Both the position numbers and the translations under genes were made by a program. Shown one piece after another: positions 38,137-49,653 of a DNA stretch of 64,000 nt. The notes under the pieces are model-generated. The model was given only the letters and a program-made list of their open reading frames with translations, did no database searches and had not been told where the DNA came from. Position 1 is the first letter of the stretch; each line of letters opens with the position of its first letter. The stretch is from Pseudoalteromonas shioyasakiensis (lineage in GTDB: Bacteria; Pseudomonadota; Gammaproteobacteria; Enterobacterales; Alteromonadaceae), in contig CP058414.1 in the NCBI GenBank assembly GCA_013391845.1, positions 248,001-312,000 of the forward strand, in the 5' to 3' direction.

Positions 38137-38549
38137 TACATCACCGTCCGAGTTACGAAAGTTGTTGTGAATGGTAATTTACGCGCTGCAAGGTTGAATG
38201 CTTCACGAGCAAGCTCTTCAGAAACACCTTCCATTTCGTAAAGTACTTTACCAGGTTGAATTTCAGCAACCCAATATTCAACAGAACCTTTACCTTTACC
38301 CATACGAACTTCTAATGGTTTGTTCGTAATTGGCTTATCTGGGAATACACGAATCCAGATTTTACCTTGACGCTTTACGTGACGTGTCATAGCACGACGA
38401 GCTGCTTCGATTTGACGAGCAGTCATACGGCCACGGCCAGTAGCTTTCAAACCGAAAGTACCGAAGCTTACTTTGTTACCGTTTTGCGCTAAACCGCGGT
38501 TGCGGCCTTTGTGCATTTTACGGAATTTTGTACGTTTTGGCTGTAACAT
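38136..38549 (-). CDS. rplP: 50S ribosomal protein L16
   Basis: The 137-residue protein begins [20 protein letters not shown] and has [18 protein letters not shown] and [21 protein letters not shown]16 contacts the A-site tRNA region of 23S rRNA. Standard length. Confidence 0.97.
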   Translation of the reverse strand: MLQPKRTKFRKMHKGRNRGLAQNGNKVSFGTFGLKATGRGRMTARQIEAARRAMTRHVKRQGKIWIRVFPDKPITNKPLEVRMGKGKGSVEYWVAEIQPGKVLYEMEGVSEELAREAFNLAARKLPFTTTFVTRTVM

Positions 38550-38561
38550 TACTCGCTACCT

Positions 38562-39263
38562 CTACTTAGCACTTTTTTTGGCTTTCTTTGGCGCGCGTTT
38601 AGCTGGCTTCTCTTGCTCTTGTACTAGTGGTAAACCACCAATAACTTCGCCTTTGAAGATCCAAACTTTAACACCAATGATACCATAAGTGGTTAAGGCT
38701 TCAGAAGTTGCGTAGTCGATATCAGCACGAAGAGTATGTAGAGGTACACGACCTTCACGATACCATTCTGAACGTGCGATCTCAGCACCGCCAAGACGAC
38801 CGCTAACTTCAACTTTGATACCCTTTGCACCAATGCGCATTGCATTTTGTACCGAACGCTTCATAGCGCGACGGAACATAACACGACGCTCTAGCTGTGA
38901 CGCAATACCGTCAGCTACTAGTTGTGCATCAAGTTCAGGCTTACGAACTTCAGCGATATTAATCTGAGCCGGAACACCTGCAATCTTAGTTACTGCTTGA
39001 CGTAGTTTTTCAACGTCTTCGCCTTTTTTACCGATAACAACACCAGGACGAGCTGTGTGAATTGTTACACGGATAGATTTAGCTGGACGCTCAATAACGA
39101 TTTTAGACACAGAAGCCGCTTTTAATTCCTTAGTAAGGAATGTACGTACTTTGTGATCGCCAAAAAGCTGATCAGAGAAATCTTTTGAATTCGCGTACCA
39201 GGTAGAAACCCAAGGTTTAGAGATACCTAGGCGAATACCAGTAGGATGAACTTTTTGTCCCAT
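38562..39263 (-). CDS. rpsC: 30S ribosomal protein S3
   Basis: The 233-residue protein begins [20 protein letters not shown]. It has the KH motif [14 protein letters not shown] near residue 75 and ends in a lysine-rich tail. S3 lines the mRNA entry tunnel. Confidence 0.97.
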   Translation of the reverse strand: MGQKVHPTGIRLGISKPWVSTWYANSKDFSDQLFGDHKVRTFLTKELKAASVSKIVIERPAKSIRVTIHTARPGVVIGKKGEDVEKLRQAVTKIAGVPAQINIAEVRKPELDAQLVADGIASQLERRVMFRRAMKRSVQNAMRIGAKGIKVEVSGRLGGAEIARSEWYREGRVPLHTLRADIDYATSEALTTYGIIGVKVWIFKGEVIGGLPLVQEQEKPAKRAPKKAKKSAK

Positions 39264-39274
39264 TACTTATACTC

Positions 39275-39607
39275 CTAGCTATCTGAAACCACAACAGTGA
39301 TGTGGCTTGTACGCTTAAGGATGCGGTCTGCGCGTCCTTTAGCACGTGGCATAATACGCTTCATTGTTGGACCATCGTCCACAAAGATCGTAGTTACACG
39401 AAGCTCATCAATGTCAGCACCTTCGTTATGCTCTGCGTTAGCAATAGCAGACTCAAGTACTTTCTTAACTAATACAGCCGCTTTTTTAGGGCTGTACGCC
39501 AGGATTTCTAGAGCGCGATCAACCGGAAGTCCGCGGATCTGATCTGCAACTAGACGTGCTTTTTGCGCCGAACCAGAGGCGAATTTATGTTTAGCTAATG
39601 CTTGCAT
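39275..39607 (-). CDS. rplV: 50S ribosomal protein L22
   Basis: The 110-residue protein has [20 protein letters not shown] and the extended hairpin loop [15 protein letters not shown] that reaches into the exit tunnel, where macrolide-resistance changes occur in other species. Normal sequence here. Confidence 0.97.
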   Translation of the reverse strand: MQALAKHKFASGSAQKARLVADQIRGLPVDRALEILAYSPKKAAVLVKKVLESAIANAEHNEGADIDELRVTTIFVDDGPTMKRIMPRAKGRADRILKRTSHITVVVSDS

Positions 39608-39621
39608 TTATCATTCCCCTC

Positions 39622-39909
<288 letters not shown>

Positions 39910-39916
39910 TCAACTA

Positions 39917-40741
39917 TTATTTAGTACGACGACGTACGATAAATTTATCAGTACGCTTGTTCTTACGTGTCTTAGCACCTTTAGTCGGTTTACCCCATGG
40001 AGACACAGGATGACGACCACCAGATGTACGACCTTCACCACCACCGTGCGGGTGATCTACCGGGTTCATGGCAACACCACGAACTGTCGGACGGATACCA
40101 CGCCAGCGATTTGCACCAGCTTTACCTAGTGAACGAAGCATATGCTCAGCATTACCTACTTCACCAAGCGTTGCGCGACAGTCAGATAGAACTTTACGAA
40201 CTTCGCCAGAACGAAGACGTAGAGTTACGTATTGACCTTCACGAGCAAGGATTTGAACGTATGCACCAGCAGAACGTGCGATTTGCGCACCTTTACCTGG
40301 TTTTAATTCTACGTTGTGAACAGTCGAACCTACAGGCATGTTACGCATTGGTAACGTGTTACCAGCTTTGATTGGTGCATCAATACCAGATTGGATTGAA
40401 TCACCAGCTTTTAAGCCTTTAGGTGCAATAATGTAACGACGCTCACCGTCTGCATATAATACAAGAGCGATGTTTGCGCTACGGTTTGGATCATACTCTA
40501 GACGCTCAACAACAGCTGGAATGCCATCTTTAGTGCGTTTAAAGTCGATTACACGGTAATGATGCTTATGACCACCACCGATGTGACGAACCGTGATACG
40601 ACCTTTGTTATTACGACCACCAGACTTAGAGTTTTTCTCTAGTAGTGGTGCGTAAGGTTTACCCTTATGTAGATCTGGGTTAACCACTTTAACCAGGTGA
40701 CGACGACCCGCAGAAGTTGGTTTACACTTTTGAAGTGCCAT
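39917..40741 (-). CDS. rplB: 50S ribosomal protein L2
   Basis: The 274-residue protein has the conserved [20 protein letters not shown] near residue 220, with the histidine needed near the peptidyl transferase centre. Standard length and position between rplW and rpsS. Confidence 0.97.
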   Translation of the reverse strand: MALQKCKPTSAGRRHLVKVVNPDLHKGKPYAPLLEKNSKSGGRNNKGRITVRHIGGGHKHHYRVIDFKRTKDGIPAVVERLEYDPNRSANIALVLYADGERRYIIAPKGLKAGDSIQSGIDAPIKAGNTLPMRNMPVGSTVHNVELKPGKGAQIARSAGAYVQILAREGQYVTLRLRSGEVRKVLSDCRATLGEVGNAEHMLRSLGKAGANRWRGIRPTVRGVAMNPVDHPHGGGEGRTSGGRHPVSPWGKPTKGAKTRKNKRTDKFIVRRRTK

Positions 40742-40758
40742 AATTCTAACTCCCCTTA

Positions 40759-41061
40759 TTACTCGGCGCCGCCGACAAAGTCTAGCTCGCTACCTTCTTT
40801 AAGAGTAACGTAAGCTTTCTTCCAGTCTGAACGACGACCGAAACGCATGCCAGTACGTTTTGTTTTACCCTTAACGTTTAGTGTGCGAACACCAGTTACT
40901 TCTACTTCAAAAAGCTTTTCTGCTGCAGCTTTGATTTCAGCTTTAGTTGCATCAGAAGCTACTTTGAAAACAATCGTGTTGTTTTCTTCAGCAGCGATAG
41001 TGCTTTTTTCAGAGATGTGTGGAGCAAGGATCACTTTTAAAAGACGTTCTTCACGGATCAT
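40759..41061 (-). CDS. rplW: 50S ribosomal protein L23
   Basis: The 100-residue protein ([36 protein letters not shown]) sits at the exit tunnel and anchors trigger factor through VRTLNV-flanking residues. Its start overlaps the rplD stop by four bases. Confidence 0.97.
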   Translation of the reverse strand: MIREERLLKVILAPHISEKSTIAAEENNTIVFKVASDATKAEIKAAAEKLFEVEVTGVRTLNVKGKTKRTGMRFGRRSDWKKAYVTLKEGSELDFVGGAE

Positions 41062-41666
41062 GCTAGCGCCTCCTCAAGTTGCTTAACAGCAGCAGCTGTA
41101 ATAAGTACCTTATCGAAAGCGATTAGGCTTACAGGATCGATACCAGCTACATCACGCGTGTCAACCTTGTATAGGTTACGTGCCGATAAGAAAAGATTCT
41201 CATCTACTTCTTCAGTCACGATTAGAACATCTTTAAGCTCAAGTTCTTTAAGCTTAGCAACTAGTTCTTTAGTTTTTGGTGCTTCAAGACCAAACTGTTC
41301 AACAACGATTAAACGCTCTTGACGAACTAATTCAGATAAGATGCTTTTGATCGCACCGCGGTACATTTTACGGTTTACTTTTTGGCTGTGATCTTGTGGT
41401 TTAGCTGCGAAGCTAACGCCACCTGAACGCCAAATTGGGCTACGAATTGTACCAGCACGTGCACGGCCAGTACCTTTTTGAGACCATGGTTTTTTACCAC
41501 CACCGCTTACTTCAGAACGTGTCTTCTGAGCACGAGTACCTTGACGAGCACCTGCTGCGTAAGCAACAACTACTTGGTGTACTAATGCTTCGTTAAACTC
41601 ACGTCCAAAAGTAGCTTCAGAAACTTCAAGAGCGCCAGAAGCGTCTTTAATTGCTAATTCCATCAC
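41058..41666 (-). CDS. rplD: 50S ribosomal protein L4
   Basis: The 202-residue protein has the tunnel loop [19 protein letters not shown] near residue 65. In E. coli L4 is also the repressor of its own operon, acting on the leader RNA by termination and translation control. The leader seen upstream of rpsJ fits that control. Confidence 0.97.
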   Translation of the reverse strand: MMELAIKDASGALEVSEATFGREFNEALVHQVVVAYAAGARQGTRAQKTRSEVSGGGKKPWSQKGTGRARAGTIRSPIWRSGGVSFAAKPQDHSQKVNRKMYRGAIKSILSELVRQERLIVVEQFGLEAPKTKELVAKLKELELKDVLIVTEEVDENLFLSARNLYKVDTRDVAGIDPVSLIAFDKVLITAAAVKQLEEALA

Positions 41667-41680
41667 TAAATCTCCAGGAC

Positions 41681-42316
41681 TTATGCTTTAACAGCTGGTT
41701 TAACGATAACGTCACCGCCGATAGCGCCAGGTACTGCACCTTTAACTAAAAGCAAGTTACGCTCAGCGTCAACGCGAACTAGTTCTAAGTTTTGAGTCGT
41801 TACACGCTCAGCACCCATGTGACCGGCCATTTTCTTACCTTTAAACACCTTACCAGGTGATTGGTTTTGACCGATTGAACCAGGAGCACGGTGAGATAGA
41901 GAGTTACCGTGAGTAGCGTCTTGCATGCTGAAGTTCCAGCGCTTAACACCACCTTGGAAACCTTTACCTTTAGAAGTACCGGTTACGTCAACTTTGTTGA
42001 TTTCGTTGAATAATTCAACAGTAAGCTCAGCGCCTACTTCAAAATCGCCTTCACCACCATTTAGGCGGAATTCCCACAGACCGCGACCCGCTTCAACACC
42101 AGCTTTAGCGAAGTGACCCGCTGCTGCTTTGTTTACACGGCTTGCTTTTTTAGTGCCTGCGGTTACTTGAAGCGCGTTATAACCGTCAGTTGCTTCAGAT
42201 TTGATCTGAGCAATACGGTTAGGAGTCGCTTCGATAACTGTCACAGGGATAGATACACCATCTTCAGTGAAGATACGTGTCATACCCACTTTACGACCGA
42301 CTAGACCTAATGCCAT
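41681..42316 (-). CDS. rplC: 50S ribosomal protein L3
   Basis: The 211-residue protein begins [20 protein letters not shown]. It has [17 protein letters not shown] and the glutamine-containing [20 protein letters not shown], the methylated site in E. coli L3. Standard. Confidence 0.97.
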   Translation of the reverse strand: MALGLVGRKVGMTRIFTEDGVSIPVTVIEATPNRIAQIKSEATDGYNALQVTAGTKKASRVNKAAAGHFAKAGVEAGRGLWEFRLNGGEGDFEVGAELTVELFNEINKVDVTGTSKGKGFQGGVKRWNFSMQDATHGNSLSHRAPGSIGQNQSPGKVFKGKKMAGHMGAERVTTQNLELVRVDAERNLLLVKGAVPGAIGGDVIVKPAVKA

Positions 42317-42343
42317 TTTCCTAAAACCTCTCTAATCTTCCGA

Positions 42344-42838
<495 letters not shown>

Positions 42839-42844
42839 CTGCGT

Positions 42845-42872
42845 ATTATAGATAGATTGGTGATAAATGCAA
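42845..42872 (-). promoter_or_regulatory. S10 operon promoter
   Basis: On the minus strand TTGCAT (42867-42872) and consensus TATAAT (42845-42850) are 16 bases apart, placing the start near 42838. Confidence 0.85.
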
Positions 42873-42983
42873 CAACTATTTTGAAAATCCCAAAGGTCTA
42901 AATTAAATTTTGTTTATTTTTCGAACTTTATCAATAACATTAGCGTCTTTAAATTATACTTGGTTCGGTAAAGGAGCTAGAAA

Positions 42984-43070
42984 ATCGCTTTTAAATGGTC
43001 AGTCCAGTTAATAATTGTTATTCTATGCTGCTTATTTTTGACCACACTCGGTCTATTTAATATCTACTAA
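42984..43070 (+). CDS. Possible 28-residue membrane peptide with an unusual start codon
   Basis: AAAGGAG is followed after seven bases by ATC and an open frame of 28 codons ending in TAA TAA, 14 bases before the plsB start. The product is AFKWSVQLIIVILCCLF-like, a single hydrophobic helix. No ATG, GTG or TTG starts this frame at the right spacing. It may be a real peptide using ATC, a gene with a point error, or chance. Confidence 0.25.
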   Translation: MAFKWSVQLIIVILCCLFLTTLGLFNIY

Positions 43071-43086
43071 TAACTTTGGTGAGTTG

Positions 43087-45537
43087 ATGCGTATCATTAA
43101 TCGTTGTTTAAATTTCATTTCTGCCGGTATGAACCGCTTGTTTGTAAAAAGTAAGGTGCTACCAGAAAACCCGATTGAACAATACAATCTAAACCCAGCC
43201 AACCCGACCTTCTATATTGTTAGGCTTAATGCGCGTTCTGATTTAGCCGCACTCGCACGGGTATGTAAGAAATACGGTTTACCAGACCCAACCGAAGAAC
43301 AGTTATTAGGTAATGCTGAACTTGATCGCTTTATTGGTATTCAAAACCCGCCACCGCTAATTGGTAACAAAAGCAAACCAAGCAATGCCCTGCAACAAGG
43401 CAAACAGATTATTGACCATCTGATGCAATCAGGTGAGAAAAACGTTCAAGTGATCCCAGTGACGATTTTATGGGGCAGAAACCCAGGAAAAGAAAAGCCA
43501 GGTTTGGGAACTTTGGTATCTCACTCATTAACACCTAGCTGGTTTCGTAAGTTCTTTGTGCTGCTATTCTCTGGCCGCGATAATTTTATTCGTTTTAGTC
43601 AGCCGCTCGACTTATCTTTATTAGTAAATGAAAAAGCCGATGTTGATGAGCTTCCGCATAAATTATTACGTGTAGCCCGTGTACACTTTCGCCGTCAAAA
43701 ACTAGCAGCGACAGGCCCGAAGATGCCATCGCGTGAGCAGCTTTTTAATTCGCTACTTGCATCACCAACAATTAAAAAAGCAATTCAAATAGAAGCGAAA
43801 GAAAAGAACATTAGCCAAGAGCAAGCTCGCCAAAATGCCCTTAAATTACTTGATGAGATTGCCGCCAATTACAGCGATGCAACTATTCGTGTTGCAGACC
43901 GTATTTTAACTTGGCTTTGGAATAAACTTTATAACGGTATTGATATTAAGTTTTCTGAACAAGTGCATGAGCTTACAGATAAAGGTCACGAGATTATTTA
44001 TATGCCATGTCACCGCTCGCATATGGATTACTTATTGCTGACCTACTCTATTTACCATTTGGGCTTGGTTCCGCCGCATATCGCCGCAGGTATCAACTTA
44101 AACTTCTTCCCAGCAGGTGGTATTTTCCGTCGTAGTGGTGCTTTCTTTATTCGCCGCTCATTCGCGGGCAATAAATTGTATTCATCTGTATTTAAAGAGT
44201 ACCTGAGCCAGTTATTTATCAAAGGCTATTCAGTAAAGTTTTACACTGAGGGTGGCCGTAGCCGCACTGGTCGCTTGTTACCCCCAAAAACAGGCATGCT
44301 CGCCATGACGTTGCAAGCCATGCTACGTGGCATTGATCGCCCTATTTCGATTGTTCCTGTATACATTGGTTATGAGCACGTAATGGAAATTAATACCTAC
44401 TTAAAAGAGCTTGCTGGTAACGATAAGAAAGGTGAGTCGGTATTAGGTATCTTTAAAGCGATAAAAAACCTAAAAAACTATGGCCGTGGTTACCTAAACT
44501 TTGGCGACCCTATTTCGATTAATCAATACCTAAATGATCAACAACCTGATTGGCGTGAATCTATTCACCCAACTGATGTTCAGAAACCACAATGGCTTGG
44601 ACCGCAGGTCGCCGAACTTGCTGATAAGGTAATGGTTAATATTAATAGTGCTGCTGCACTAAATGCAGTGAATCTACTTGCCATGATTTTATTAGTTAAT
44701 GATAAACATGCATTGAGTAGACCTAAGCTGATTGCTCAACTTGAGTTTTATCTTCATTTACAACGTAGCGCAAGTTACAGTGAAAAGGTGACCACACCAG
44801 ACGAAAGCGCAGAACAGCTACTAGAGCATGCACTCAAACTTAATAAGTTTGATGTTATCAGTGATGAATTTGGCGAAATTATCGCTATCAACGATAAAGA
44901 AAAAACACTGTTTAACTACTACCGAAATAACGTATTGCACTTATTTGCAGTTCCAAGCTTATTGGCGCTGCATTTATTCAAGGCACACAAAACGACCTTA
45001 GCAGAGTGCCAAGCCTTAATTGCGCGTTTTTACCCGCTGTTTGCCAAAGAGTGGTTCCTACATGAGTTAGATGAAAACTACATTACTCGGGTTCTAGCAA
45101 GCTTCGTTGATCAAGATCTCATTGAAATTGATGGCGATAATATCAAGATCACCAACAGCAACGACTGTTTAGCAAAACTCGAAATGCTAGGTCGTGCCTT
45201 AAACCTAACGCTACAGCGTTACGCTATCGTGGTTGGCTTTATTCAAACTAGCAGTGGTATTGAGCGTGAAGAACTTGAACACGAAAGCCAAGTGTTAGCA
45301 GAGCGCTTAGGCACCTTGCATGGCATTAAAACCCCAGAGTTCTTTGATAAAAAAGTGCTTATTGGTTTTATTTCAAGCTTACGTGAGCAAAAGCTAATTA
45401 CCGAAACAGAGCAAGGCTTAACGGGCAGCAATGAGCTGTGTGAAGTGTATTTATATCTTAAAGCATTGCTGCCAGCACGGGTCTGGCAGTCAATTGATGA
45501 TATAGTGCAAAGCCAAGCTCAGCATTCAGAAAATTAA
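43087..45537 (+). CDS. plsB: Glycerol-3-phosphate 1-O-acyltransferase
   Basis: PlsB acylates sn-glycerol-3-phosphate with acyl-CoA or acyl-ACP, the first step of phospholipid synthesis, at the inner membrane. I start at ATG 43087 (816 residues, close to E. coli's 807). The acyltransferase core has block [11 protein letters not shown] near residue 315, block [18 protein letters not shown] and block [15 protein letters not shown], then block [17 protein letters not shown]. The gene diverges from the S10 operon and converges with tesB. Confidence 0.95.
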   Translation: MRIINRCLNFISAGMNRLFVKSKVLPENPIEQYNLNPANPTFYIVRLNARSDLAALARVCKKYGLPDPTEEQLLGNAELDRFIGIQNPPPLIGNKSKPSNALQQGKQIIDHLMQSGEKNVQVIPVTILWGRNPGKEKPGLGTLVSHSLTPSWFRKFFVLLFSGRDNFIRFSQPLDLSLLVNEKADVDELPHKLLRVARVHFRRQKLAATGPKMPSREQLFNSLLASPTIKKAIQIEAKEKNISQEQARQNALKLLDEIAANYSDATIRVADRILTWLWNKLYNGIDIKFSEQVHELTDKGHEIIYMPCHRSHMDYLLLTYSIYHLGLVPPHIAAGINLNFFPAGGIFRRSGAFFIRRSFAGNKLYSSVFKEYLSQLFIKGYSVKFYTEGGRSRTGRLLPPKTGMLAMTLQAMLRGIDRPISIVPVYIGYEHVMEINTYLKELAGNDKKGESVLGIFKAIKNLKNYGRGYLNFGDPISINQYLNDQQPDWRESIHPTDVQKPQWLGPQVAELADKVMVNINSAAALNAVNLLAMILLVNDKHALSRPKLIAQLEFYLHLQRSASYSEKVTTPDESAEQLLEHALKLNKFDVISDEFGEIIAINDKEKTLFNYYRNNVLHLFAVPSLLALHLFKAHKTTLAECQALIARFYPLFAKEWFLHELDENYITRVLASFVDQDLIEIDGDNIKITNSNDCLAKLEMLGRALNLTLQRYAIVVGFIQTSSGIEREELEHESQVLAERLGTLHGIKTPEFFDKKVLIGFISSLREQKLITETEQGLTGSNELCEVYLYLKALLPARVWQSIDDIVQSQAQHSEN

Positions 45538-46391
45538 CGCTGGCGCATGACCCCTTCTTGGATCGTTGAGGCAACCAAATTGCCTTGACGGTCAAAAAAC
45601 TGACCTCGTACCAAACCACGACCAGAACTCGCACTTGGGCTATCAACTGAATATAAAATCCAATCATCAAGTCTAAAAGGACGGTGGAACCACATTGCAT
45701 GGTCAATCGTCGCAACCTGCATATTCGGCTGCATAAACGATACACCGTGTGGCTGTAATGCGGTTGGTAAAAATTCAAAATCAGACGCGTACGCAAGTAA
45801 GTAATTATGAATACGCTGGTCATCAGGCATCTCACCATTTGCTTTAAACCAAATATGCTTAACTGGCTCCATAACTTGTGGTTTGAACGGGTTATGGAAA
45901 GTCACAGGACGCATTTCAATCGGTACTTCACGGATGAACTTATTACGAATTGGTTCAGGAATAAGCTCTGCATTTGCTTGGTAAAATTCAAGAGATGATT
46001 TTAATTCTTCAGGCTGAGGTACATCAGGCATCTGCGCTTGATGTGATAAGCCCTCTTCTTCACCTTGAAATGAGGCGGTCATGTAAAAAATCGGCTTACC
46101 GTATTGAATTGCTTTTACACGGCGAGTACTAAAGCTTTTACCATCACGAATATTCTCGACATCATAGACAATCGGCTTTGCTGCATCACCTGGGCGTAAA
46201 AAGTAAGAGTGTAAAGAGTGAACAATACGCCCTTGTGGTAATGTTTCTTTTGCTGCAGATAGGGCTTGCCCCATTACTTGACCACCGAATACAGCTCTAA
46301 ACCCTAAATCTTGGCTTTGCCCGCGATACAAGCCTTGCTCAATCTCTTCTAACGACATTAATGACAGTAGGTCATCTAATACTTGGCTCAT
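45534..46391 (-). CDS. tesB: Acyl-CoA thioesterase II
   Basis: TesB hydrolyses medium- and long-chain acyl-CoA in the cytoplasm. At 285 residues it has the E. coli length and a double-hotdog fold. Motifs: [20 protein letters not shown] near residue 18, [12 protein letters not shown] near 58 (with the conserved Asp), and [16 protein letters not shown] [18 protein letters not shown] near 228. The stop overlaps that of plsB by four bases. Confidence 0.94.
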   Translation of the reverse strand: MSQVLDDLLSLMSLEEIEQGLYRGQSQDLGFRAVFGGQVMGQALSAAKETLPQGRIVHSLHSYFLRPGDAAKPIVYDVENIRDGKSFSTRRVKAIQYGKPIFYMTASFQGEEEGLSHQAQMPDVPQPEELKSSLEFYQANAELIPEPIRNKFIREVPIEMRPVTFHNPFKPQVMEPVKHIWFKANGEMPDDQRIHNYLLAYASDFEFLPTALQPHGVSFMQPNMQVATIDHAMWFHRPFRLDDWILYSVDSPSASSGRGLVRGQFFDRQGNLVASTIQEGVMRQR

Positions 46392-46470
46392 TTATTTATC
46401 CTCAATCCCGACAAGCGTTTAATGATACTATAGACTAATTGGAAGTAAATCTTTGTAAGAGCACCTAATT

Positions 46471-46929
46471 ATGGCTTATTGGCTTTTTAAAACCGAACCC
46501 GATGCATTTTCAATTGATGATCTAAAAAACGCACCTGAGCAAACCTCTATGTGGGATGGCGTGCGTAATTATCAAGCCCGCAACTTTCTTCGCGATGGTA
46601 TCAAGCAAGGTGACTTGGTGATGATTTATCATTCAAGTTGTAAACAGGTGGGTGTTGCAGGTATCGCTACGGTGACTCGCGAAGCTTATGCCGACCCAAC
46701 ACAGTTTGATTTAAATAGCGATTACTACGATGCCAAAGCAACCGCTGATAACCCGCGCTGGTTTGTGGTCGATGTGAAATATCAATCACACCTTAAAAAG
46801 CTAGTTAGCCTGCAAGCAATTAAAGCCAATGAGTCAATTACCGAAATAGCCCTTAAAAAAGGCGGACGACTGTCAGTAATGCCGGTAACCGAACATGATT
46901 GGCAACAGATCATAGCAATGAGCTATTAA
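46471..46929 (+). CDS. EVE domain protein
   Basis: The 152-residue protein consists of one EVE (PUA-like) domain: MAYWLFKTEPDAFSIDDL, then WDGVRNYQARNFLRDGIKQG and GVAGIATV. EVE domains bind modified bases in RNA or DNA; in bacteria they occur alone or in modification-dependent defence proteins. This stand-alone form is a widespread housekeeping type with an unknown ligand. Confidence 0.9.
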   Translation: MAYWLFKTEPDAFSIDDLKNAPEQTSMWDGVRNYQARNFLRDGIKQGDLVMIYHSSCKQVGVAGIATVTREAYADPTQFDLNSDYYDAKATADNPRWFVVDVKYQSHLKKLVSLQAIKANESITEIALKKGGRLSVMPVTEHDWQQIIAMSY

Positions 46930-47006
46930 AGTAGCGACCATTTTTAATGAGCTGCTATTTTTGCTATAATTTCGCCCCTTTATTTTAGAGGTACTAAGGG
47001 GGATGT

Positions 47007-48038
47007 ATGAAATTACTGTATTGGTTAGAGGAATGGACCAGTCTCCCCCGCGATGAGCAACAAAGCCTTATGCCTATGACTGGCGGTGACTTGCTCGGCG
47101 ATGTTTATGTAAAATACCATATCATTGATGCCAATAAGCCCCTGCTAATTACCTTCTCTCCTGCTGGAACAAATTATCAAGAACATGATATCACTGATGA
47201 TTTTTCGCCTTGGGCTTATAAGCTCGCGAAAAAGCAAGATGTGAATATTATCGCCTTTCAACATTTAGGCATTAGTAACTGGTTTAGACACCGTAATCTG
47301 TTGTTTTTCATTGAGCAGCTAGCGCCACTGATTGGTGGATTTAAAGAGCGGTTAGGTTATGGCTTGAGTCGAGGAGGCTTTGCCGTTGGTGCATTTGCCA
47401 ATCTATTAAAGCTTGATAAAGTTTTACTCTTTCACCCTGTTAGCACAAAAAACAAAGAAAAAGCACCATGGGATGATCGTTCAAGCACCGAAATCGCGCA
47501 AAAATTCGATTGGAACGGTGACTACCACGATTTAGATTTAGGCCATGCAAAGGGTTATATTATTTACGATCCAACTAATCGCATCGACCGCGCTCATGCT
47601 AAACGTTACCCACAACTAACCCACTTACGCGTGTTTGGTATGGGCCATAGTGTTCATGCAACATATTTAAATAAGTTTGGCTTTTATAAAGATGTTGCTG
47701 TTGATTTTATTAGCCACCAGCAAGTTGATATAGCCCAATTCCGCCAGCAAACCAAAACCCTGCGCTTTAAAGAAGACTATTATCGTCGTCTAAATAAAGC
47801 AAACAAGAGTTCGCCACATCGTTTAGCCTTACTAAGCACCGCGCATACAATTTTAGCAGAAGAAAAAGCTGAGCATATGCAAGAGCAAAAGAATGCGATT
47901 GATGTGCAACCGCTGATTGATGTTGCAATCAAACATCAAGATGAACACCCAAACGATGCTATTAAGGTATTAGAAGTAGCGCAACAACTCTCACCGGATG
48001 ACCCTGTGATAGATCATAAACTAAAACAGTTGAAGTGA
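47007..48038 (+). CDS. Alpha/beta hydrolase-like protein, unknown substrate
   Basis: The 343-residue protein has an oxyanion-type strand LLITFSPAGTNYQE (near 46) and a nucleophile elbow GYGLSRGGFAVGAFA (Ser near residue 120) followed by KVLLFHP. A candidate acid is YDPTNRID and a candidate base GMGHSVHATY near 213. The C-terminal 90 residues are helical and TPR-like (DAIKVLEVAQQLSPDDPVID). The core resembles esterases with an unusual start. No closer family recognised. Confidence 0.6.
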   Translation: MKLLYWLEEWTSLPRDEQQSLMPMTGGDLLGDVYVKYHIIDANKPLLITFSPAGTNYQEHDITDDFSPWAYKLAKKQDVNIIAFQHLGISNWFRHRNLLFFIEQLAPLIGGFKERLGYGLSRGGFAVGAFANLLKLDKVLLFHPVSTKNKEKAPWDDRSSTEIAQKFDWNGDYHDLDLGHAKGYIIYDPTNRIDRAHAKRYPQLTHLRVFGMGHSVHATYLNKFGFYKDVAVDFISHQQVDIAQFRQQTKTLRFKEDYYRRLNKANKSSPHRLALLSTAHTILAEEKAEHMQEQKNAIDVQPLIDVAIKHQDEHPNDAIKVLEVAQQLSPDDPVIDHKLKQLK

Positions 48039-48067
48039 TACAGCAGCTTGAAGCCTTAAGGCGTAAG

Positions 48068-48280
48068 TTAACCCTTGGGTTTTACTTTGCGGTGTTTTTT
48101 GACCCGTCCGTGTTTGGGGATAATTGTTAAGTACATCACTAAAGCTAACCACGAAAAGAAGATGATACCTATTAACCAAGCATTCTTTTCGTGGCCCTGA
48201 GTGCGTTTACTATTGAGCACAATGACCACAGGTAAGATGTAGGCACTCAATACAATAATTAAAAACGCAACTTCACTCAT
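48068..48280 (-). CDS. Small two-helix membrane protein
   Basis: From ATG 48280 the frame gives 70 residues: two hydrophobic helices (about residues 3 to 21 and 32 to 54) and a very basic tail (PKHGRVKKHRKVKPKG). The second helix region WLIGIIFFSWLALVMYLTI recalls PLDc_N-type superinfection-immunity-like membrane proteins. The MITE-like repeat ends four bases before the start codon, so its promoter or ribosome binding site must lie in that repeat. Confidence 0.5.
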   Translation of the reverse strand: MSEVAFLIIVLSAYILPVVIVLNSKRTQGHEKNAWLIGIIFFSWLALVMYLTIIPKHGRVKKHRKVKPKG

Positions 48281-48283
48281 AAA

Positions 48284-48443
48284 TACCAATTCGCTTAATT
48301 AAGTGGTCCATTTTGAGGCAATAAAACCTTGTTGATAGCAAGGCAAAAATTTTGTTATTTAGTTGTTCTAAATGAGGAATTTTTAACGCAGTTAGCAACA
48401 GGTTTAATCCCTCAAAATGATTAAGTATTATTGCGGATTGGTA
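48284..48443. mobile_element. 160-base MITE-like imperfect palindrome
   Basis: The ends TACCAATTCGC and GCGGATTGGTA are inverted repeats (10 of 11). Inner segments also pair: CATTTTGAGG with CCTCAAAATG, and AAACCTTGTTG with CAACAGGTTT. The element fits exactly between the start codon side of the small membrane gene and the stop codon of the potassium channel gene. It encodes nothing. I recall similar intergenic elements in Pseudoalteromonas genomes, but cannot search. Confidence 0.75.
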
Positions 48444-49508
48444 CTATACCAACGCTGACCAATCAACTTCGTCGCTCAAAACACGCTCCGCAGCAATATA
48501 ATGCAAAATATCTCCCTCACTTACTACATAATCAAGTGGCGGGTTTAAGTCCATATTTTTTGCACTCAAGTTATGTGCGACACCCAGTAGTATAGCATCG
48601 TGACTATATTTAAAGTGATGAAACAGCTTGCCAAATTCCATTGCTTGCACGCCTTTTGGAATTGGTAAACTAAATTGAGTATCCCCGTGTAGTGTCGATA
48701 ACAACTCTTCTTGCACGCGGCTTGAACCTGGGTCTTGCATTGAACGCACTAATATCTCTGCTGATTTAGCACTACTACATTCTACATTGTGGCAATGCTC
48801 ATGTAGCATTTCGATTTTAGTTTCATCAGTAAAGTGCGCACTGATGTGGCACTGTTCATTGACCAACTTGCTAATACGCAGGGCTGTTGTAAACGTTTGG
48901 TCATCATCTTGGCCATCAATTATAATTTTGTCGGCGCGATCAATGGCGATTCTTTTCAACTCATCTAAGTCAGTAAAGCTACTTAGCCGAGCAAAATCAA
49001 CCATCGGATTTGCTAAAAATGGATGTTCCATTTGCTCTGTGACCGCCAATAGAATACGACGATCTAAACGTTTATGATCGGCCAAAATATAGTCAACCAT
49101 CTTCTTAGTCCGTGTATCGTGCCAACCAAAGATAATTATGTGATTGTTTATATGTGCGAAGCTTTTATCACCCGTCATAGCGCGCCTAATTAAATAAGTT
49201 ACTGTTTGCCCTGTTTTTCCTAACAGAACGCCAAATAATGCTAAACCAAAAGGTATTTGTAGTAATGCGACAATCCAACGGCCAAGCTCTGTGCTAGCGC
49301 TAAAGTCGCCATAGCCAACTGTTGATGTTGTTACTACATAATAATAAAAATAAGTACTGAGTGGTGTGAGCGCTTGCTCTCCTGCAAGCATAAGTAGCCA
49401 CCAAATAAGTAGCATATGCAAAAGCGTAGTAAATACCACAGCCTGCCAACTTACTTGATCTATATGACTGCGAATAAGTACCACTAAACGATTAAATATA
49501 TGATGCAT
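48444..49508 (-). CDS. Potassium channel with TrkA-N (RCK) domain
   Basis: Two transmembrane helices (about residues 22 to 42 and 82 to 104) enclose a pore loop with the selectivity filter TTSTVGYGDFS near residue 63. The cytoplasmic part begins with a Rossmann-type RCK/TrkA-N domain (NHIIIFGWHDTRTKKMVDYI), then a region with D at the expected position (DRADKIIIDGQDDD). Two-TM channels of this kind conduct K+ and are gated by ligands on the RCK domain. The stop TAG sits directly at the end of a MITE-like element. Confidence 0.87.
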   Translation of the reverse strand: MHHIFNRLVVLIRSHIDQVSWQAVVFTTLLHMLLIWWLLMLAGEQALTPLSTYFYYYVVTTSTVGYGDFSASTELGRWIVALLQIPFGLALFGVLLGKTGQTVTYLIRRAMTGDKSFAHINNHIIIFGWHDTRTKKMVDYILADHKRLDRRILLAVTEQMEHPFLANPMVDFARLSSFTDLDELKRIAIDRADKIIIDGQDDDQTFTTALRISKLVNEQCHISAHFTDETKIEMLHEHCHNVECSSAKSAEILVRSMQDPGSSRVQEELLSTLHGDTQFSLPIPKGVQAMEFGKLFHHFKYSHDAILLGVAHNLSAKNMDLNPPLDYVVSEGDILHYIAAERVLSDEVDWSALV

Positions 49509-49653
49509 AATCCTTGCGATTTATAGTGGAGGAAATTATCGATACGGTACTGTAATGCTTGCTCTTTGGCAACTGATGGAAAATTCCTAATGCATGTCGA
49601 TGAAAAATAATAGTAGACTATACTATCTCTGTATTAGGTATTTAGGGTGAAAT

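Noticed and set aside
45458-45838. A 126-codon frame on the minus strand
   Set aside because: It lies in the wrong frame over tesB and plsB ends; both of those have strong family motifs.
46471-46929. EVE protein as part of a defence island
   Set aside because: Neighbours plsB, tesB and cheV are ordinary chromosomal genes, and the stand-alone EVE form is widespread.
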